Of a DNA stretch of 37,863 nucleotides, positions 8,508 through 17,798 are shown in pieces. The notes under the pieces were generated by a model. The model did no database searches. It was not told where the DNA came from and worked only from the letters and a program-made list of their open reading frames with translations. Numbering within the stretch: position 1 is the first letter of the stretch; every line of letters starts with the position of its first letter. Source of the DNA: JAVBLD01 sp031553705 (GTDB lineage Bacteria > Bacteroidota > Bacteroidia > Bacteroidales > Marinifilaceae); assembly GCA_031553705.1 (NCBI GenBank), contig JAVBLD010000017.1, positions 1 through 37,863 of the forward strand, in the 5' to 3' direction. A program made the position numbers and the translations under genes.

Positions 8508-8515
8508 CAAAACTA
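8508..8515 (-). promoter_or_regulatory. Candidate -7 element for rsmE
   Basis: CAAAACTA on the plus strand reads TAGTTTTG on the minus strand and matches the Bacteroidetes -7 motif TAnnTTTG, 32 bp upstream of the rsmE start. I find no TTTG at the usual 19-21-nt spacing upstream, so this is tentative. Confidence 0.35.
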
Positions 8516-8658
8516 ATGCTTTTTTAAAATATAAACGGGTGAAGAGTCAAAAATTGTAGCATAAGTGCTAATGGCATTTATATGGTTTAGCAAATTGACG
8601 ATATATTCCCGTGGATTTCCCAACAAAATCTGCACAAGAAGTTAAGCACTTTTTGCAT

Positions 8659-8901
8659 TTAGTTTCCAATCATGGCTCCGGTGAATATCCTACCTTGCCC
8701 CATAATCCGACCAATCGGTCTGCTCCTGAAGCTCCTTGCTATTGTAAAGTACTTATTTGTACTGCTTCCCGTCTGTGTAAACGGCATCCCAAGGAGATAA
8801 TAATCCGCAGACTGAATAACCCCTTCCGCCTGACTGATCACTACCCTTACATTCCCCAGATGATCCGTCAGGTTATATTCATACGTTCCGCTTGTCCTAC
8901 T
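8659..8901 (-). pseudogene. RHS/YD-repeat core protein relic
   Basis: From 8883 the minus strand encodes YEYNLTDHLGNVRVV followed by DYYLLGMPF, a typical opening of the RHS-repeat-associated core region. After NKY at about 8760 the match jumps frame to YNSKELQEQTDWSDYGAR, the hallmark sequence of that core, and ends at a stop at about 8692. A single lost T in TACTTTTAC would explain the jump. A stop lies upstream at about 8904. The N-terminal repeats and the variable toxin tip are absent. It is a short fossil of a polymorphic-toxin or RHS gene. Confidence 0.75.
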
Positions 8902-8939
8902 TTACCGCCTGCCCGCTTTTTAGACTCCTTATATCCTGT

Positions 8940-11900
8940 TTATTTTGATTTATTCGGATACGCAGGGGCTTTGGGGTAGGTGCCCGGGTTTGCTTTCAGC
9001 GCTTCCATGATCAGGTCGATTGCTTTGTTTAGCTGCTGGTCCTCGCCGGCGTACTCTTTAGCCGGATCGTTATCCACTACATAGTCCGGTTCGACACCAT
9101 ACCCTTCGATGACAAATTGTTTTCCTTCTGCGTCGTAATGGGCAAACTCGGGACGGTTCAATGCACCTCCGTCAATGATAGGCAATGTACCCCGGATGCC
9201 GACGACTCCGCCCCAGGAACGCACTCCTACCGTTTTCCCGATCTGATAGAACTTGAATTGATATGGAAACAGGTCTCCGTCCGAAGCGGAGTAATTGTCC
9301 AACAGTAGTACTTTAGGCCCTATCATCATACCGGCAGGTTTCGGTGTCGGCTGTCCGTTCCGGGGAACTGCCATGATCGCCAATTCCCTGCGTAACCGTT
9401 CGATGATCATCGGAGATACGTTACCACCTCCGTTGCCGCGATCGTCAATGATCAGGGCTTTCTTATTCAGTTGCGGGTAGTAGTACTTCACAAATTCGTT
9501 CAGCCCTTCCGCGCTCATATCAGGAATATGGATATATCCGACTTGTCCGTTGGTCGCTTTATTTACTTTCTCGATATTGTTTTGTACCCAGTCAAAATAG
9601 TACAAGGCCGCTTCACTGGCGATCGGCTTGACGATCACTTTGCGCCCGCCGGTTTCGGTAGGCTTTCCGTTCAGGGTAAGTTCCACCTGCTTTCCGGCCT
9701 TGTCGTAAAGGGTCGCATAGATATTGGCAATCTCTTTGGTCGATTTTCCGTTGACGGCCGTAATAAAATCGCCCGTTTTTGCTTCAATGCCGGCTTCGGT
9801 CAGCGGGGAGCGTAACGATTCCGACCAATTTCGGCCTTCAAGTATCCTCTCTATTTTGTAATAACCCGAAGCATCTTTGCTCAATTTGGCGCCCAATAGG
9901 CCGGTTTTTATTTTCCGGGGTTCGGTTTTGTCGCCTCCGGAGATATAAGCATGACCACAGTTCAACTCCCCGATCATTTCTCCAATGATATAATTCAGGT
10001 CATTTCTGTTGTTGACATAAGGTACCAATGGGGTATACTTTTCACGTATTTTGTCCCAGTTTACCCCATGCATGTCCGGATCGTAGAAGAAGTCGCGCAT
10101 CTGCCGCCAGCACTCCCGGTATATCTGGGCCCATTCGGCATGCAGGTCGACAACGGTTTTAACGTCCGACATACTCACCGTTTCCTCCGCATTGATTCTT
10201 CCGAAAGGCATATCGACCACGGCATATCCTCTTCCGGCGCTTACCAACATCTTCCGGTAATCTGGACTGACGGTGATCATCGTGCCTCCGATATCATTTT
10301 CTTTTTCTTTATTCAGGTTAAACATATAGAGGTTTCCCTGACGATTGTAGTATACGTTTTCTCCGACACAGATCACATTGTTATACCTTCCGGGGAGCAC
10401 TTTAAGTTCAAGTGACCGGTCCCGAATACCGTCGAAATCGATTTCAACTTTTACTCCTGCGGATGCCTTCCCGTTTTCCTCTTTTTTACTCTCCTTTTTT
10501 TCTTCCGTTTTCTTTTCGCCCTCGTCGTTCTTTATGTCAACCTCGTCGTTTTCGTATGCAAAAGGAGAGGGGGTAGACCTTCTCAACGGTACGATATACG
10601 GTTTGTTCATGTTATTATAAACATGGTTCCACTCCGTCTGGCTGTAAGTCGGAGCAAATGTACGGGCGGATGTAAATACGATATATTTCCCGTTGTTGCT
10701 GAAAGAGGGAGAACCGGCATCGAACCATTCGTCGGTAATGATCTGCTTTTCTTTGTTTTCAAGGTTGTATACCATGACCACCGAAGTGGTATTGAAACGG
10801 GGCAAGGTATAGACTATCCAACGGCTGTCCGGCGACCAGTTGAACTCCCGTAATTCGCCGTCGGGGGTGTGTTCGACATCGGTCACTTTTCTCGAATCGG
10901 TGTCGATATAGCGCAGGCGGAGCATCTTATCGCTCCATAGGATCTTTTTACCGTCGGGCGACCATTTGAAATCATATTTGTAGGTGTCGCTGTTTTTGGT
11001 GAGTTGCACCGGCCTTTGTAGGCCGTCCTGACTACGGAGATATATTTCATCTTCGCCGGTCTCGTCGGAGATGTAGGCGATCCAACGTCCGTCGGGAGAC
11101 CATTGTGCGTCGCGCTCATGTACTCCGGAGGTTCCGGTCAGGTTGTAGGTGATGCCCGATTTTACCGGTACGGAGTATAAATCACCCCGTGCCCCTACGA
11201 CCAGCCGTTTACCGTCGGGCGACATGTCGGCACGGTTTATTCTGTAGGCTGCATCTTTCAGTTGCTTGCGGCCTCCTGCCAAGTCTTCCTGAATATAGAT
11301 GGTGATCTTTTCGGTTTTCTTGGTTACCAGGTCAAAATTATAGATATATCCTCCGTTCTCAAAGACGATGGATTTATTGCCGAGGCTCGGAAACTTGATA
11401 TCGTACTCTTTGAAATCGGTCATCTTTTTCGTTTGCTTTGTCTCCGTATTATAACAAAACAGGTTCATGATCCGGTCCCTGTCGGAGAGGTAGTATATTT
11501 CTTTCCCGGTCCACATTGGAATAATGTTCTGATGCGGATCATTGGTAATGTTTTCTGTTTTTTTTGTTTTAAAATCATGGATCCAGATATCATCGGCCAT
11601 CCCTCCCTGATAGTATTTCCAGGTACGGAATTCACGGAAAACCCGGTTGTAGGCCAATTGGGTTTTGTCCGGCGAGTAGGAACAGAATCCCCCGGCAGGC
11701 AATGGCAATTCTTCGGGTAGCCCTTCTTTTACAGGAGCCAGATATAATTTTCCTTTAAAATCATTGAACGAATTCATCCGGGAGCGGAAGATAATAGATT
11801 CGTTATCTTTCCAGCCCATCACAATGTTATTCGGTCCCATCCGGTCGGAAATATCATCCCGTTCGAGGGTGGCGGTATAGGTCAATCTGACCGGTTCGCC

Positions 11901-12188
11901 GCCGGTGACAGGCATCCGGTATACTTCGGTATTCCCGTCATATTGTGCCGTGAAAGCAAGGGTTTTACCGTCGGGCGAAAATCGGGCAAACATTTCGTAT
12001 CCGCTGGCACTGGTAAGTTTACGAGCTACTCCTCCCTGGGAAGGAACAATGTATAGATCACCGGCATAGCTGAATACCAGTTGATTGTCATGGATTGTCG
12101 GGAACCGCATCAAGCGAGCTTCCTGCTGGGCAAATACGGAGACGGTTATTGCCAGTGACATACAAAAGAGAAAAAATGTTTTATTCAT
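8940..12188 (-). CDS. Exported tricorn-type S41 peptidase
   Basis: The product of 1082 residues has a signal peptide (MNKTFFLFCMSLAITVSVFA), two propeller regions made of WD40/TolB-like repeats with recurring SPDGK and SPDGRWI motifs (about 40-550), a charged Lys/Glu linker, a PDZ domain (about 760-860) and a C-terminal S41 protease domain. In the last domain, NYSASDGD places the probable nucleophile at Ser969 followed by Asp970, as in tricorn. NCGHAY may supply the catalytic His. Tricorn-family enzymes cut peptides into short products; the signal peptide puts this one in the periplasm or at the surface. It follows the M64 peptidase gene by 14 bp and is probably cotranscribed with it. Confidence 0.9.
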   Translation of the reverse strand: MNKTFFLFCMSLAITVSVFAQQEARLMRFPTIHDNQLVFSYAGDLYIVPSQGGVARKLTSASGYEMFARFSPDGKTLAFTAQYDGNTEVYRMPVTGGEPVRLTYTATLERDDISDRMGPNNIVMGWKDNESIIFRSRMNSFNDFKGKLYLAPVKEGLPEELPLPAGGFCSYSPDKTQLAYNRVFREFRTWKYYQGGMADDIWIHDFKTKKTENITNDPHQNIIPMWTGKEIYYLSDRDRIMNLFCYNTETKQTKKMTDFKEYDIKFPSLGNKSIVFENGGYIYNFDLVTKKTEKITIYIQEDLAGGRKQLKDAAYRINRADMSPDGKRLVVGARGDLYSVPVKSGITYNLTGTSGVHERDAQWSPDGRWIAYISDETGEDEIYLRSQDGLQRPVQLTKNSDTYKYDFKWSPDGKKILWSDKMLRLRYIDTDSRKVTDVEHTPDGELREFNWSPDSRWIVYTLPRFNTTSVVMVYNLENKEKQIITDEWFDAGSPSFSNNGKYIVFTSARTFAPTYSQTEWNHVYNNMNKPYIVPLRRSTPSPFAYENDEVDIKNDEGEKKTEEKKESKKEENGKASAGVKVEIDFDGIRDRSLELKVLPGRYNNVICVGENVYYNRQGNLYMFNLNKEKENDIGGTMITVSPDYRKMLVSAGRGYAVVDMPFGRINAEETVSMSDVKTVVDLHAEWAQIYRECWRQMRDFFYDPDMHGVNWDKIREKYTPLVPYVNNRNDLNYIIGEMIGELNCGHAYISGGDKTEPRKIKTGLLGAKLSKDASGYYKIERILEGRNWSESLRSPLTEAGIEAKTGDFITAVNGKSTKEIANIYATLYDKAGKQVELTLNGKPTETGGRKVIVKPIASEAALYYFDWVQNNIEKVNKATNGQVGYIHIPDMSAEGLNEFVKYYYPQLNKKALIIDDRGNGGGNVSPMIIERLRRELAIMAVPRNGQPTPKPAGMMIGPKVLLLDNYSASDGDLFPYQFKFYQIGKTVGVRSWGGVVGIRGTLPIIDGGALNRPEFAHYDAEGKQFVIEGYGVEPDYVVDNDPAKEYAGEDQQLNKAIDLIMEALKANPGTYPKAPAYPNKSK

Positions 12189-12202
12189 GATCTTTATTTA
12201 TT

Positions 12203-13492
12203 TTATTTCCCATTCTCTTCTCCGCAATAGTATTTTATCCTTTTTTCAATGGCTTGCTGGCATACCGGGCAAAATCCTTCTTCCCCGTTGCTTTTCATCC
12301 GGCAATTCTGAACCGGACTGAATATCCCTTTCGACAGGTAGCCTCCTCCTTCAAACATTCCGACTATCCCTTTGTATTCCTCTGTCCGGGGAGTAGGAAC
12401 CGGAGTGTTTTTTTTGATCATCCGTTTCCATTTTGAGTTGAAATCGACATTGGTGGTGATATTGGGTTCCCAAGGTTCGATCTTGAGGTTATAAAAATCG
12501 GAGTAGGCGACTGCAGAGGTGTAATATTCGTCGGCCAGTCCTCCGAAGCTATGCCCGAATTCATGGATTGCTACGGTGTCGGCCTGCGGATGGTCCGAGG
12601 TTCCCATTGCATACCAGTTATAGAATCCTCCACCTCCGTATATCTTGCTGTTGACAACAATAAATATGGCATCGTAAGGCACATTGGCCGCAATGTCGCT
12701 GACTGTTTTTATATCGCTGGTCGTCAGGTAACGATTCAGGTCAAAAGTGTAATAAGAGCTGTTAAGCAGAGTCGTGCGGTAGATCCCTCTGCCGGGAACA
12801 TCCGTGCCTGATTCTGCCGATGCGGCATCCACAACGTACAGGTTGAATTTTTCTTTGTATTTATTGAAAGGAGGTTGATTCAAAAAATATTGGAACATTC
12901 TTGAAGCGTCGGCATGGAATTTTTCCATTTCGGCTGCAGTATATCCTTCCGGGAGAAACACAATATCCACATGATTGGCCGGATCTCCATGATCCACGAG
13001 TTTGGACGCTTCATATTTTTTCCTTAATCCGGGCCGGATGAAATAATCGGCGGGATCGATGTCGAGCGAGAAAATGCGAACATATTTCCCGTCTTCATAG
13101 AGACGTTGTTCGATTTCGAAACGCACTTTATTTTTGGGGAAAGGCATTGTCGCCGTCATAGGCATGCTTTTTTGCAACCGTTTTGATTCTTCGGTTGTTT
13201 GCCATTCCTGAAATAGGCAGACAAATCCTTTCGAGTATAGTAATTGCCCGGTGGCCAGGTCATATAGATTATACCGCAATCCTCCCGCATCCTCCGGTTT
13301 GGAAGGAATGGTTTTTGGGCCTCCCCAATAAGGCTCACGGAGCAGCTCATCGATAAAAACCGTTGTTTTTTTGTCATCTCCGGCTAACTGGTAATCCACC
13401 CGCAAACTCCCTTCCGTAAAAAACTGTGAGAATGGTTGGGCTTCTGCAGCTATCGATAATAGAATGATTACTAGAATAAAAATGTGTTTCAT
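12203..13492 (-). CDS. Exported M64-family metallopeptidase
   Basis: The product of 429 residues has a signal peptide (MKHIFILVIILLSIAAEA), an N-terminal beta-sandwich domain typical of peptidase M64 (about 25-150) and a zincin domain with HEFGHSFGGLADEY. His310, Glu311 and His314 fit the HExxH zinc site, with Asp321 a plausible third ligand. CRMKSNGEEGFCPVC near the C-terminus probably forms a disulfide or structural site. The founding member cleaves IgA, but most Bacteroidetes homologues have no known substrate, so no IgA activity is claimed. It is the upstream gene of a two-gene unit with the tricorn-type protease. Confidence 0.9.
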   Translation of the reverse strand: MKHIFILVIILLSIAAEAQPFSQFFTEGSLRVDYQLAGDDKKTTVFIDELLREPYWGGPKTIPSKPEDAGGLRYNLYDLATGQLLYSKGFVCLFQEWQTTEESKRLQKSMPMTATMPFPKNKVRFEIEQRLYEDGKYVRIFSLDIDPADYFIRPGLRKKYEASKLVDHGDPANHVDIVFLPEGYTAAEMEKFHADASRMFQYFLNQPPFNKYKEKFNLYVVDAASAESGTDVPGRGIYRTTLLNSSYYTFDLNRYLTTSDIKTVSDIAANVPYDAIFIVVNSKIYGGGGFYNWYAMGTSDHPQADTVAIHEFGHSFGGLADEYYTSAVAYSDFYNLKIEPWEPNITTNVDFNSKWKRMIKKNTPVPTPRTEEYKGIVGMFEGGGYLSKGIFSPVQNCRMKSNGEEGFCPVCQQAIEKRIKYYCGEENGK

Positions 13493-13527
13493 GTGTAGAA
13501 AATTGATAGTTGAAAGTTATAAACTGG

Positions 13528-13709
13528 TTATCGCTTTAATCCTTTGTTCAGAAACTCTTTAAATGATTGTACACCTTTGGTGCCTTCCGTTCTTGCAATC
13601 TCTTTCCCTTCCGGATCCAGCAGGAATTTTTATATTCTTTATCGCTTTGTCCGGAAGAAACATCGAAAAGGCATAAAATAAATGCAGTAGATAGTAGTAT
13701 TCTTTTCAT
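13528..13709 (-). pseudogene. Fossil of a secreted thioredoxin-like protein
   Basis: A signal peptide (MKRILLSTAFILCLFDVSSG) runs into QSDKEYKN and then into a shifted frame. In that other frame the sequence reads FLLDPEGKEIARTEGTKG and FKEFLNKGLKR, then a stop at 13528, which resembles the C-terminal end of thioredoxin-fold proteins. The total length is 182 bases, not a multiple of three, and the redox-site core between the two ends is missing. An internal deletion plus frameshift is the simplest reading. Confidence 0.6.
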
Positions 13710-14140
13710 AATGAATAATATAAACGACGGTCCATTGTCTTTTAGACCTTTAAATACCATAAAATTTAACGAGTATAAAAATAGTTTTTTTTCGAGTGAT
13801 CTATTAAAATTATGAAATAAATTTCTTTATGTTATAATGCTTTGATTTTGTTTTAATGAAAGCGATATAGGTTAATGGTCCATCACAGGATATAAGGCGA
13901 CAAAGTTCTTTTGAAATTATTGGAAATTAAATTGTGTCGCCGGTAGAAATAATATGGTATGGTGAATTTATAATTTAGGTGAAATTTGTATCGTTTTCTT
14001 GTTAAATAACTATTAAACACTATCTTCTTCTGTAATATTTGGCTTTGATATCGTCTATACTTTTGTATCTTTAAACTCTTTTTTGAGAGAAAAGGGTTAT
14101 TGAATAGATAGAATAAGTAATGGTGAACTAAAATTTTTTT
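13710..14140. other. Divergent intergenic region upstream of tldD
   Basis: No coding frame is supported here. It is AT-rich and holds the candidate tldD promoter near its right end. I see no RNA gene or repeat. Confidence 0.5.
14058..14065 (+). promoter_or_regulatory. Candidate -7 element for tldD-tldE
   Basis: TACTTTTG matches the Bacteroidetes -7 consensus TAnnTTTG and is followed by GTATC, as at the tRNA-Tyr promoter. It lies 76 bp upstream of the tldD start. The nearest upstream TTTG (14038-14041) is 16 nt away, shorter than the usual 19-21. Confidence 0.5.
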
Positions 14141-15847
14141 ATGAAAAAGAGCAGATTGACAATTTTAAGTTTCTTGTTTTCAATGCTGTTTTTGTCGGGT
14201 GCGTTTGGGCAACAGCAAGACAAGCTGCTGACACTGCTGAAACAGGAGTTGGTGCAACAACAAAAAGAATTAAAGGGAGCGGAACTTTCTCCTTATCACA
14301 TGAACTACAGAGTGATTGACGCTACCACATCAATGGTATCGGCGTCGTTCGGAGCATTAGTGAACAGTCAGGCATATCGTTCGCGATTGTTAGTGCCTCA
14401 ATTGCGTCTTGGAGACGATAAGTTGGATAACTTCAAGTATAGCCAGATGGGGACGGCAATCTCTCCGTATAAGGGACCTGGTTTTGCCCGATTACCACTG
14501 GACGAGGAAAATAGTGAAGATGCCGTACGCCAGGCTATCTGGGATGAGGTAAACGATCGTTATGCATTTGCGGTGGATATGTACCAGAAGACAAAGGCCC
14601 AGGCTACTGTCAACGTGGAAGAGAAGGATAAAGCGCCTTACTTTTCAAAAGCTCCGGTTGAAAAATATTATGAAGCTCCGCTTCCTGCAGAAAAATTACA
14701 GATAAGTACGGAGCAGTGGAAGGCAAAAATGAAAGAGGTGTCTGCCGTATTCAACCAGAACCCTAAAATTATCCAGGGAAGTGCCACTATAATATATAAA
14801 GTGGAACGGCGTTATTTTGTTGACAGCGACGGAGCAGAAGTGGTACAAAACCTAACATATGCAAGGGTGATGATAAGCGGTCAGGCCAAAGCCGACGATG
14901 GAATGGAGTTGCCGCTCAATCTTTCTTATTTTGCCTACGACCCGAAGGATTTGCCTTCTACCGAGAAAATGGTGGCCGATACCAAAGAGGTGGTAAAGAA
15001 ACTGATTGCGTTGCGTGAAGCTCCGACTGCCGAACCGTATACAGGCCCTGCTTTGTTGTCGGGCCCTGCCAGCGGAGTGTTTTTTCATGAGATTTTCGGT
15101 CACCGGATCGAAGGGCAACGGATGAAGAGCGAGTCCGACGGCCAGACCTTTAAGGAGATGGTTGGCATGTATGTGTTACCGTCAGCCCTGCAGGTGTACG
15201 ACGATCCTACGTTGAAAAAATATGCGGGGGAAGATCTTAACGGATATTATAAATATGATGATCAGGGGGTAAAAGGGGAGCGTGTGGATGTGGTGGTAGA
15301 CGGAAAGCTCCATGAATTCCTGATGACACGTACTCCGATCGACGGACATCCGCGCAGTAACGGCCATGCCCGCGCGACTGACGGTTACGATCCGGTATCG
15401 CGCCAGTCAAACCTGATTATTGAAACCAAAGCGCCTAAAACTAACGCCGAATTGCGCCGTATGTTGATCGAAGAGGCGAAAAAACAGAGGAAAGAGTATG
15501 CCTATTTCTTTGAAGAGGTGACCAGCGGGTTTACTTTTACCGGAAAAGGAGGTACCAACTCGTTCAATGTGACGCCGCTGGTAGTATATAAGGTGTTTGT
15601 AGACGGTCGTCCCGACCAGCTGGTGCGTGGAGTAGACCTGATCGGTACGCCGCTTTCGATGTTTTCCAATATCGTTCATGCAGGAAATGATTACCGTGTA
15701 TTTACCGGAATGTGCGGCGCCGAATCGGGATCGATCCCGGTAACGGCTATTTCGCCTACCATACTGGTGAACAAAGTTGAGACTCAGATCAAGGCTAAAT
15801 CGCAGAATTTACCTCCGGTATTACCTAAACCTCAGGCAACAAAGTGA
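14141..15847 (+). CDS. tldD: Exported TldD-type metallopeptidase
   Basis: The product of 568 residues has a signal peptide (MKKSRLTILSFLFSMLFLSG) followed by a TldD/PmbA fold. HEIFGH at 316-321 within SGPASGVFFHEIFGHRIEGQ fits the HExxxH zinc site of TldD, and GMCGAESGSIPV near the C-terminus matches the conserved C-terminal Cys/Gly motif. In E. coli TldD pairs with TldE as a cytoplasmic peptidase that degrades unfolded peptides and matures microcin B17. Here the signal peptide predicts a periplasmic location, which is unlike that model. The tldE-like gene follows by 42 bp. The symbol reflects family and not proven equivalence. Confidence 0.88.
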   Translation: MKKSRLTILSFLFSMLFLSGAFGQQQDKLLTLLKQELVQQQKELKGAELSPYHMNYRVIDATTSMVSASFGALVNSQAYRSRLLVPQLRLGDDKLDNFKYSQMGTAISPYKGPGFARLPLDEENSEDAVRQAIWDEVNDRYAFAVDMYQKTKAQATVNVEEKDKAPYFSKAPVEKYYEAPLPAEKLQISTEQWKAKMKEVSAVFNQNPKIIQGSATIIYKVERRYFVDSDGAEVVQNLTYARVMISGQAKADDGMELPLNLSYFAYDPKDLPSTEKMVADTKEVVKKLIALREAPTAEPYTGPALLSGPASGVFFHEIFGHRIEGQRMKSESDGQTFKEMVGMYVLPSALQVYDDPTLKKYAGEDLNGYYKYDDQGVKGERVDVVVDGKLHEFLMTRTPIDGHPRSNGHARATDGYDPVSRQSNLIIETKAPKTNAELRRMLIEEAKKQRKEYAYFFEEVTSGFTFTGKGGTNSFNVTPLVVYKVFVDGRPDQLVRGVDLIGTPLSMFSNIVHAGNDYRVFTGMCGAESGSIPVTAISPTILVNKVETQIKAKSQNLPPVLPKPQATK

Positions 15848-15889
15848 TAAGCGAATACACTTTCAATTTTTAAATTTCAATTATATACA

Positions 15890-17542
15890 ATGAAACATTA
15901 TATATTATTATTTACCATTTTCCTGTTCGTTGGGTCGGTGATGGCGCAAAGCAATAAAGACGAGGTGATTCTCGGGGCGATGCAGGATGAGTTGGACCGT
16001 AACATGAAAGAGCTGGCTTTGCCGGGTATGGGCAAGCCTTTCTATCTGTCATACACATTGGGTATGTCCCGTCAGTTTGAGGTGATGGGCGTATTAGGAG
16101 CTTTAACGAGCTCCTATGAGCAACCCAGCAGGGGAATCGGAACGATTCAGTTGCTACTGGGGGATTATAACCGCACGAGCGATTCCAGGTATGTCGGACA
16201 GTTTCCTAAGGTGGGAATGCCTGCTGAAGCCGATTACAATCAGATCCGTACAAACTTCTGGTTAGGAACGGATGCTGCTTATAAATATGCATTGCAGGAA
16301 GCCGCAGGGAAGGCTGCTGCGCTGAAAGCAAATCCACTCCCCGAAGATGAAGCAAAACTGCCTGATCTGGTGAAGGCCGAACCTATTACCAAGATCGTAA
16401 CCGATAAAATTCCTTATGTAATAGATATGTCTGTACTGAAGGATAAGGTGCGTGAACTGTCGGCAATCTTCAAGGATTACAAAGAGATCTTTAATTCAAG
16501 TGTAGCCATTGGCGGTTTCGATATGGATGTTTATAAAAAGACCTCGGAAGGGGTGACTTTTAAAGAGCCGGTAGGTTATGTGAACCTGATCGCCCAGGGT
16601 ACGATCAGGACAAAAGAGGGCGTGAAGATCACTGATGCTTATGTTGTGACGGTGGCTCGTCCGCAGAATCTTCCCTCTATGGAGGATATGAAAAAAAGCA
16701 TTAAGAATTTTGCAGATAATCTGATGAAATTGAAAGAGGCGCCTGAAGTGCAGGAGTTTTATTCCGGTCCGATTCTTTTTGAAGAGGGTGCTTCTTCGGC
16801 TGTCTTTGTGGGTAACCTGTTGAACCAGTCCGGTTTGTTTGCATATCGGAAACCGCTTTCAGGACAAAGCCAACCGTTCAAGACAATTGAGGGGCGCATA
16901 GGAAAGAAGATCGTTGACACCCGTGTATCAGTGAAACATTACAGTACATTGGATAAATATAATGGAACGCCGTTGCTTGGAGCATACCAGATCGATGCCG
17001 AAGGAGTTGTTCCAGAGAAAGAGTTGACATTGGTAGAGAATGGTATTTTCAAAAATATGCTGAACGGCCGGGTCCCGGCATTAAAGAGCGCCGGTTCTAC
17101 CGGTAACTCACGTTTTATACTCACCAATTCGGATTTGGTATATGTTACCGCTCCGGGTACGATCCATATCCAGGTGGACAAAGGACTGAAACCGGATAAG
17201 ATGAAAAAGGCATTGATTAAAGCAGCTAAAGAAGAGGGGTTGGATTATGCCTATATCGTACGAAAGATAGCCGGTCCGGCATCTTTAATTTATAAGGTGA
17301 ATGTAAAGGACGGCAGTGAAACGCAAGTACGTTTCGGAGACCTGAGCGCGATCAACCTTGCCAAGATTAAGAGGGTACTGGAGATCTCTGCTAAAGAGAA
17401 TGTGTCCAATTATGTTCTGAACCGTCAGGTACTGTCATCGTTGATCTATCCGTCATCCATATTGATCGAAGATGCGGAAATAAGTAAATCTTCGGTAAAA
17501 CCGGAAAAAGAACCTGCATTGCAGTTTCCGTTGCAACGTTGA
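15890..17542 (+). CDS. Exported TldE/PmbA-like partner protein
   Basis: The product of 550 residues has a signal peptide (MKHYILLFTIFLFVGSVMAQ) and the same overall fold as the protein upstream. At the place of the zinc site it reads EGASSAVFVGNLLNQSGLF, so the HExxxH residues are lost. That matches the TldE role of a non-catalytic subunit in a TldD-TldE heterodimer. It is cotranscribed with the TldD-type gene and followed by two terminators. Confidence 0.85.
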   Translation: MKHYILLFTIFLFVGSVMAQSNKDEVILGAMQDELDRNMKELALPGMGKPFYLSYTLGMSRQFEVMGVLGALTSSYEQPSRGIGTIQLLLGDYNRTSDSRYVGQFPKVGMPAEADYNQIRTNFWLGTDAAYKYALQEAAGKAAALKANPLPEDEAKLPDLVKAEPITKIVTDKIPYVIDMSVLKDKVRELSAIFKDYKEIFNSSVAIGGFDMDVYKKTSEGVTFKEPVGYVNLIAQGTIRTKEGVKITDAYVVTVARPQNLPSMEDMKKSIKNFADNLMKLKEAPEVQEFYSGPILFEEGASSAVFVGNLLNQSGLFAYRKPLSGQSQPFKTIEGRIGKKIVDTRVSVKHYSTLDKYNGTPLLGAYQIDAEGVVPEKELTLVENGIFKNMLNGRVPALKSAGSTGNSRFILTNSDLVYVTAPGTIHIQVDKGLKPDKMKKALIKAAKEEGLDYAYIVRKIAGPASLIYKVNVKDGSETQVRFGDLSAINLAKIKRVLEISAKENVSNYVLNRQVLSSLIYPSSILIEDAEISKSSVKPEKEPALQFPLQR

Positions 17543-17566
17543 TAAAATAGAAGAGAATCAAATAAA

Positions 17567-17603
17567 CAAAGAGAGCTATCCGAAAGTGGCTCTCTTTGAT
17601 TTT
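17567..17603 (+). terminator. Terminator after the tldD-tldE operon
   Basis: CAAAGAGAGC at 17567-17576 pairs with GCTCTCTTTG at 17589-17598 across a 12-nt loop, followed by ATTTTA. It starts 25 bp after the stop codon. Confidence 0.7.
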
Positions 17604-17624
17604 AAAATCGTGGAGATTGGATAT

Positions 17625-17656
17625 AAAAAAGGTACCCTTTTGAGGTACCTTTTTTT
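17625..17656. terminator. Bidirectional terminator between tldE and the tRNA genes
   Basis: Six A plus GGTACC (17625-17636) pair with GGTACC plus T-run (17644-17656) across a 7-nt loop. A tracts on one side and T tracts on the other let it work in both directions: for leftover tldE transcripts and for the tRNA transcript ending at 17660. Confidence 0.8.
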
Positions 17657-17659
17657 GTG

Positions 17660-17732
17660 AGCGGAAAACGGGACTCAAACCCGCGACCCCCAGCTTGGAA
17701 GGCTAGTGCTCTATCGACTGAGCTATTTCCGC
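17660..17732 (-). tRNA. tRNA-Gly (anticodon TCC)
   Basis: The minus strand folds as a standard cloverleaf: acceptor GCGGAAA with TTTCCGC, D arm GCTC...GAGC, anticodon stem CTAGC/GCTGG with loop CTTCCAA (anticodon TCC, reads GGA), T arm GCGGG/CCCGT with TTTGAGT in the loop, discriminator T. CCA is not encoded. Confidence 0.95.
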
Positions 17733-17798
17733 ATAATTTTCGGGCTTTCTTAAGCAGGATTAGCTCGCTTTGCTCACTGATCCTTAAGAAGGAGCCTT

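Noticed and set aside
8611..8979. A 122-codon plus-strand frame between rsmE and the tricorn-type gene
   Set aside because: The minus strand of the same interval encodes recognisable RHS core motifs, so this frame is the antisense of a pseudogene.
9471..11720. Plus-strand frames of 114-154 codons inside the tricorn-type gene
   Set aside because: The opposite strand carries an intact 1082-residue protein with full domain order; these are shadows.
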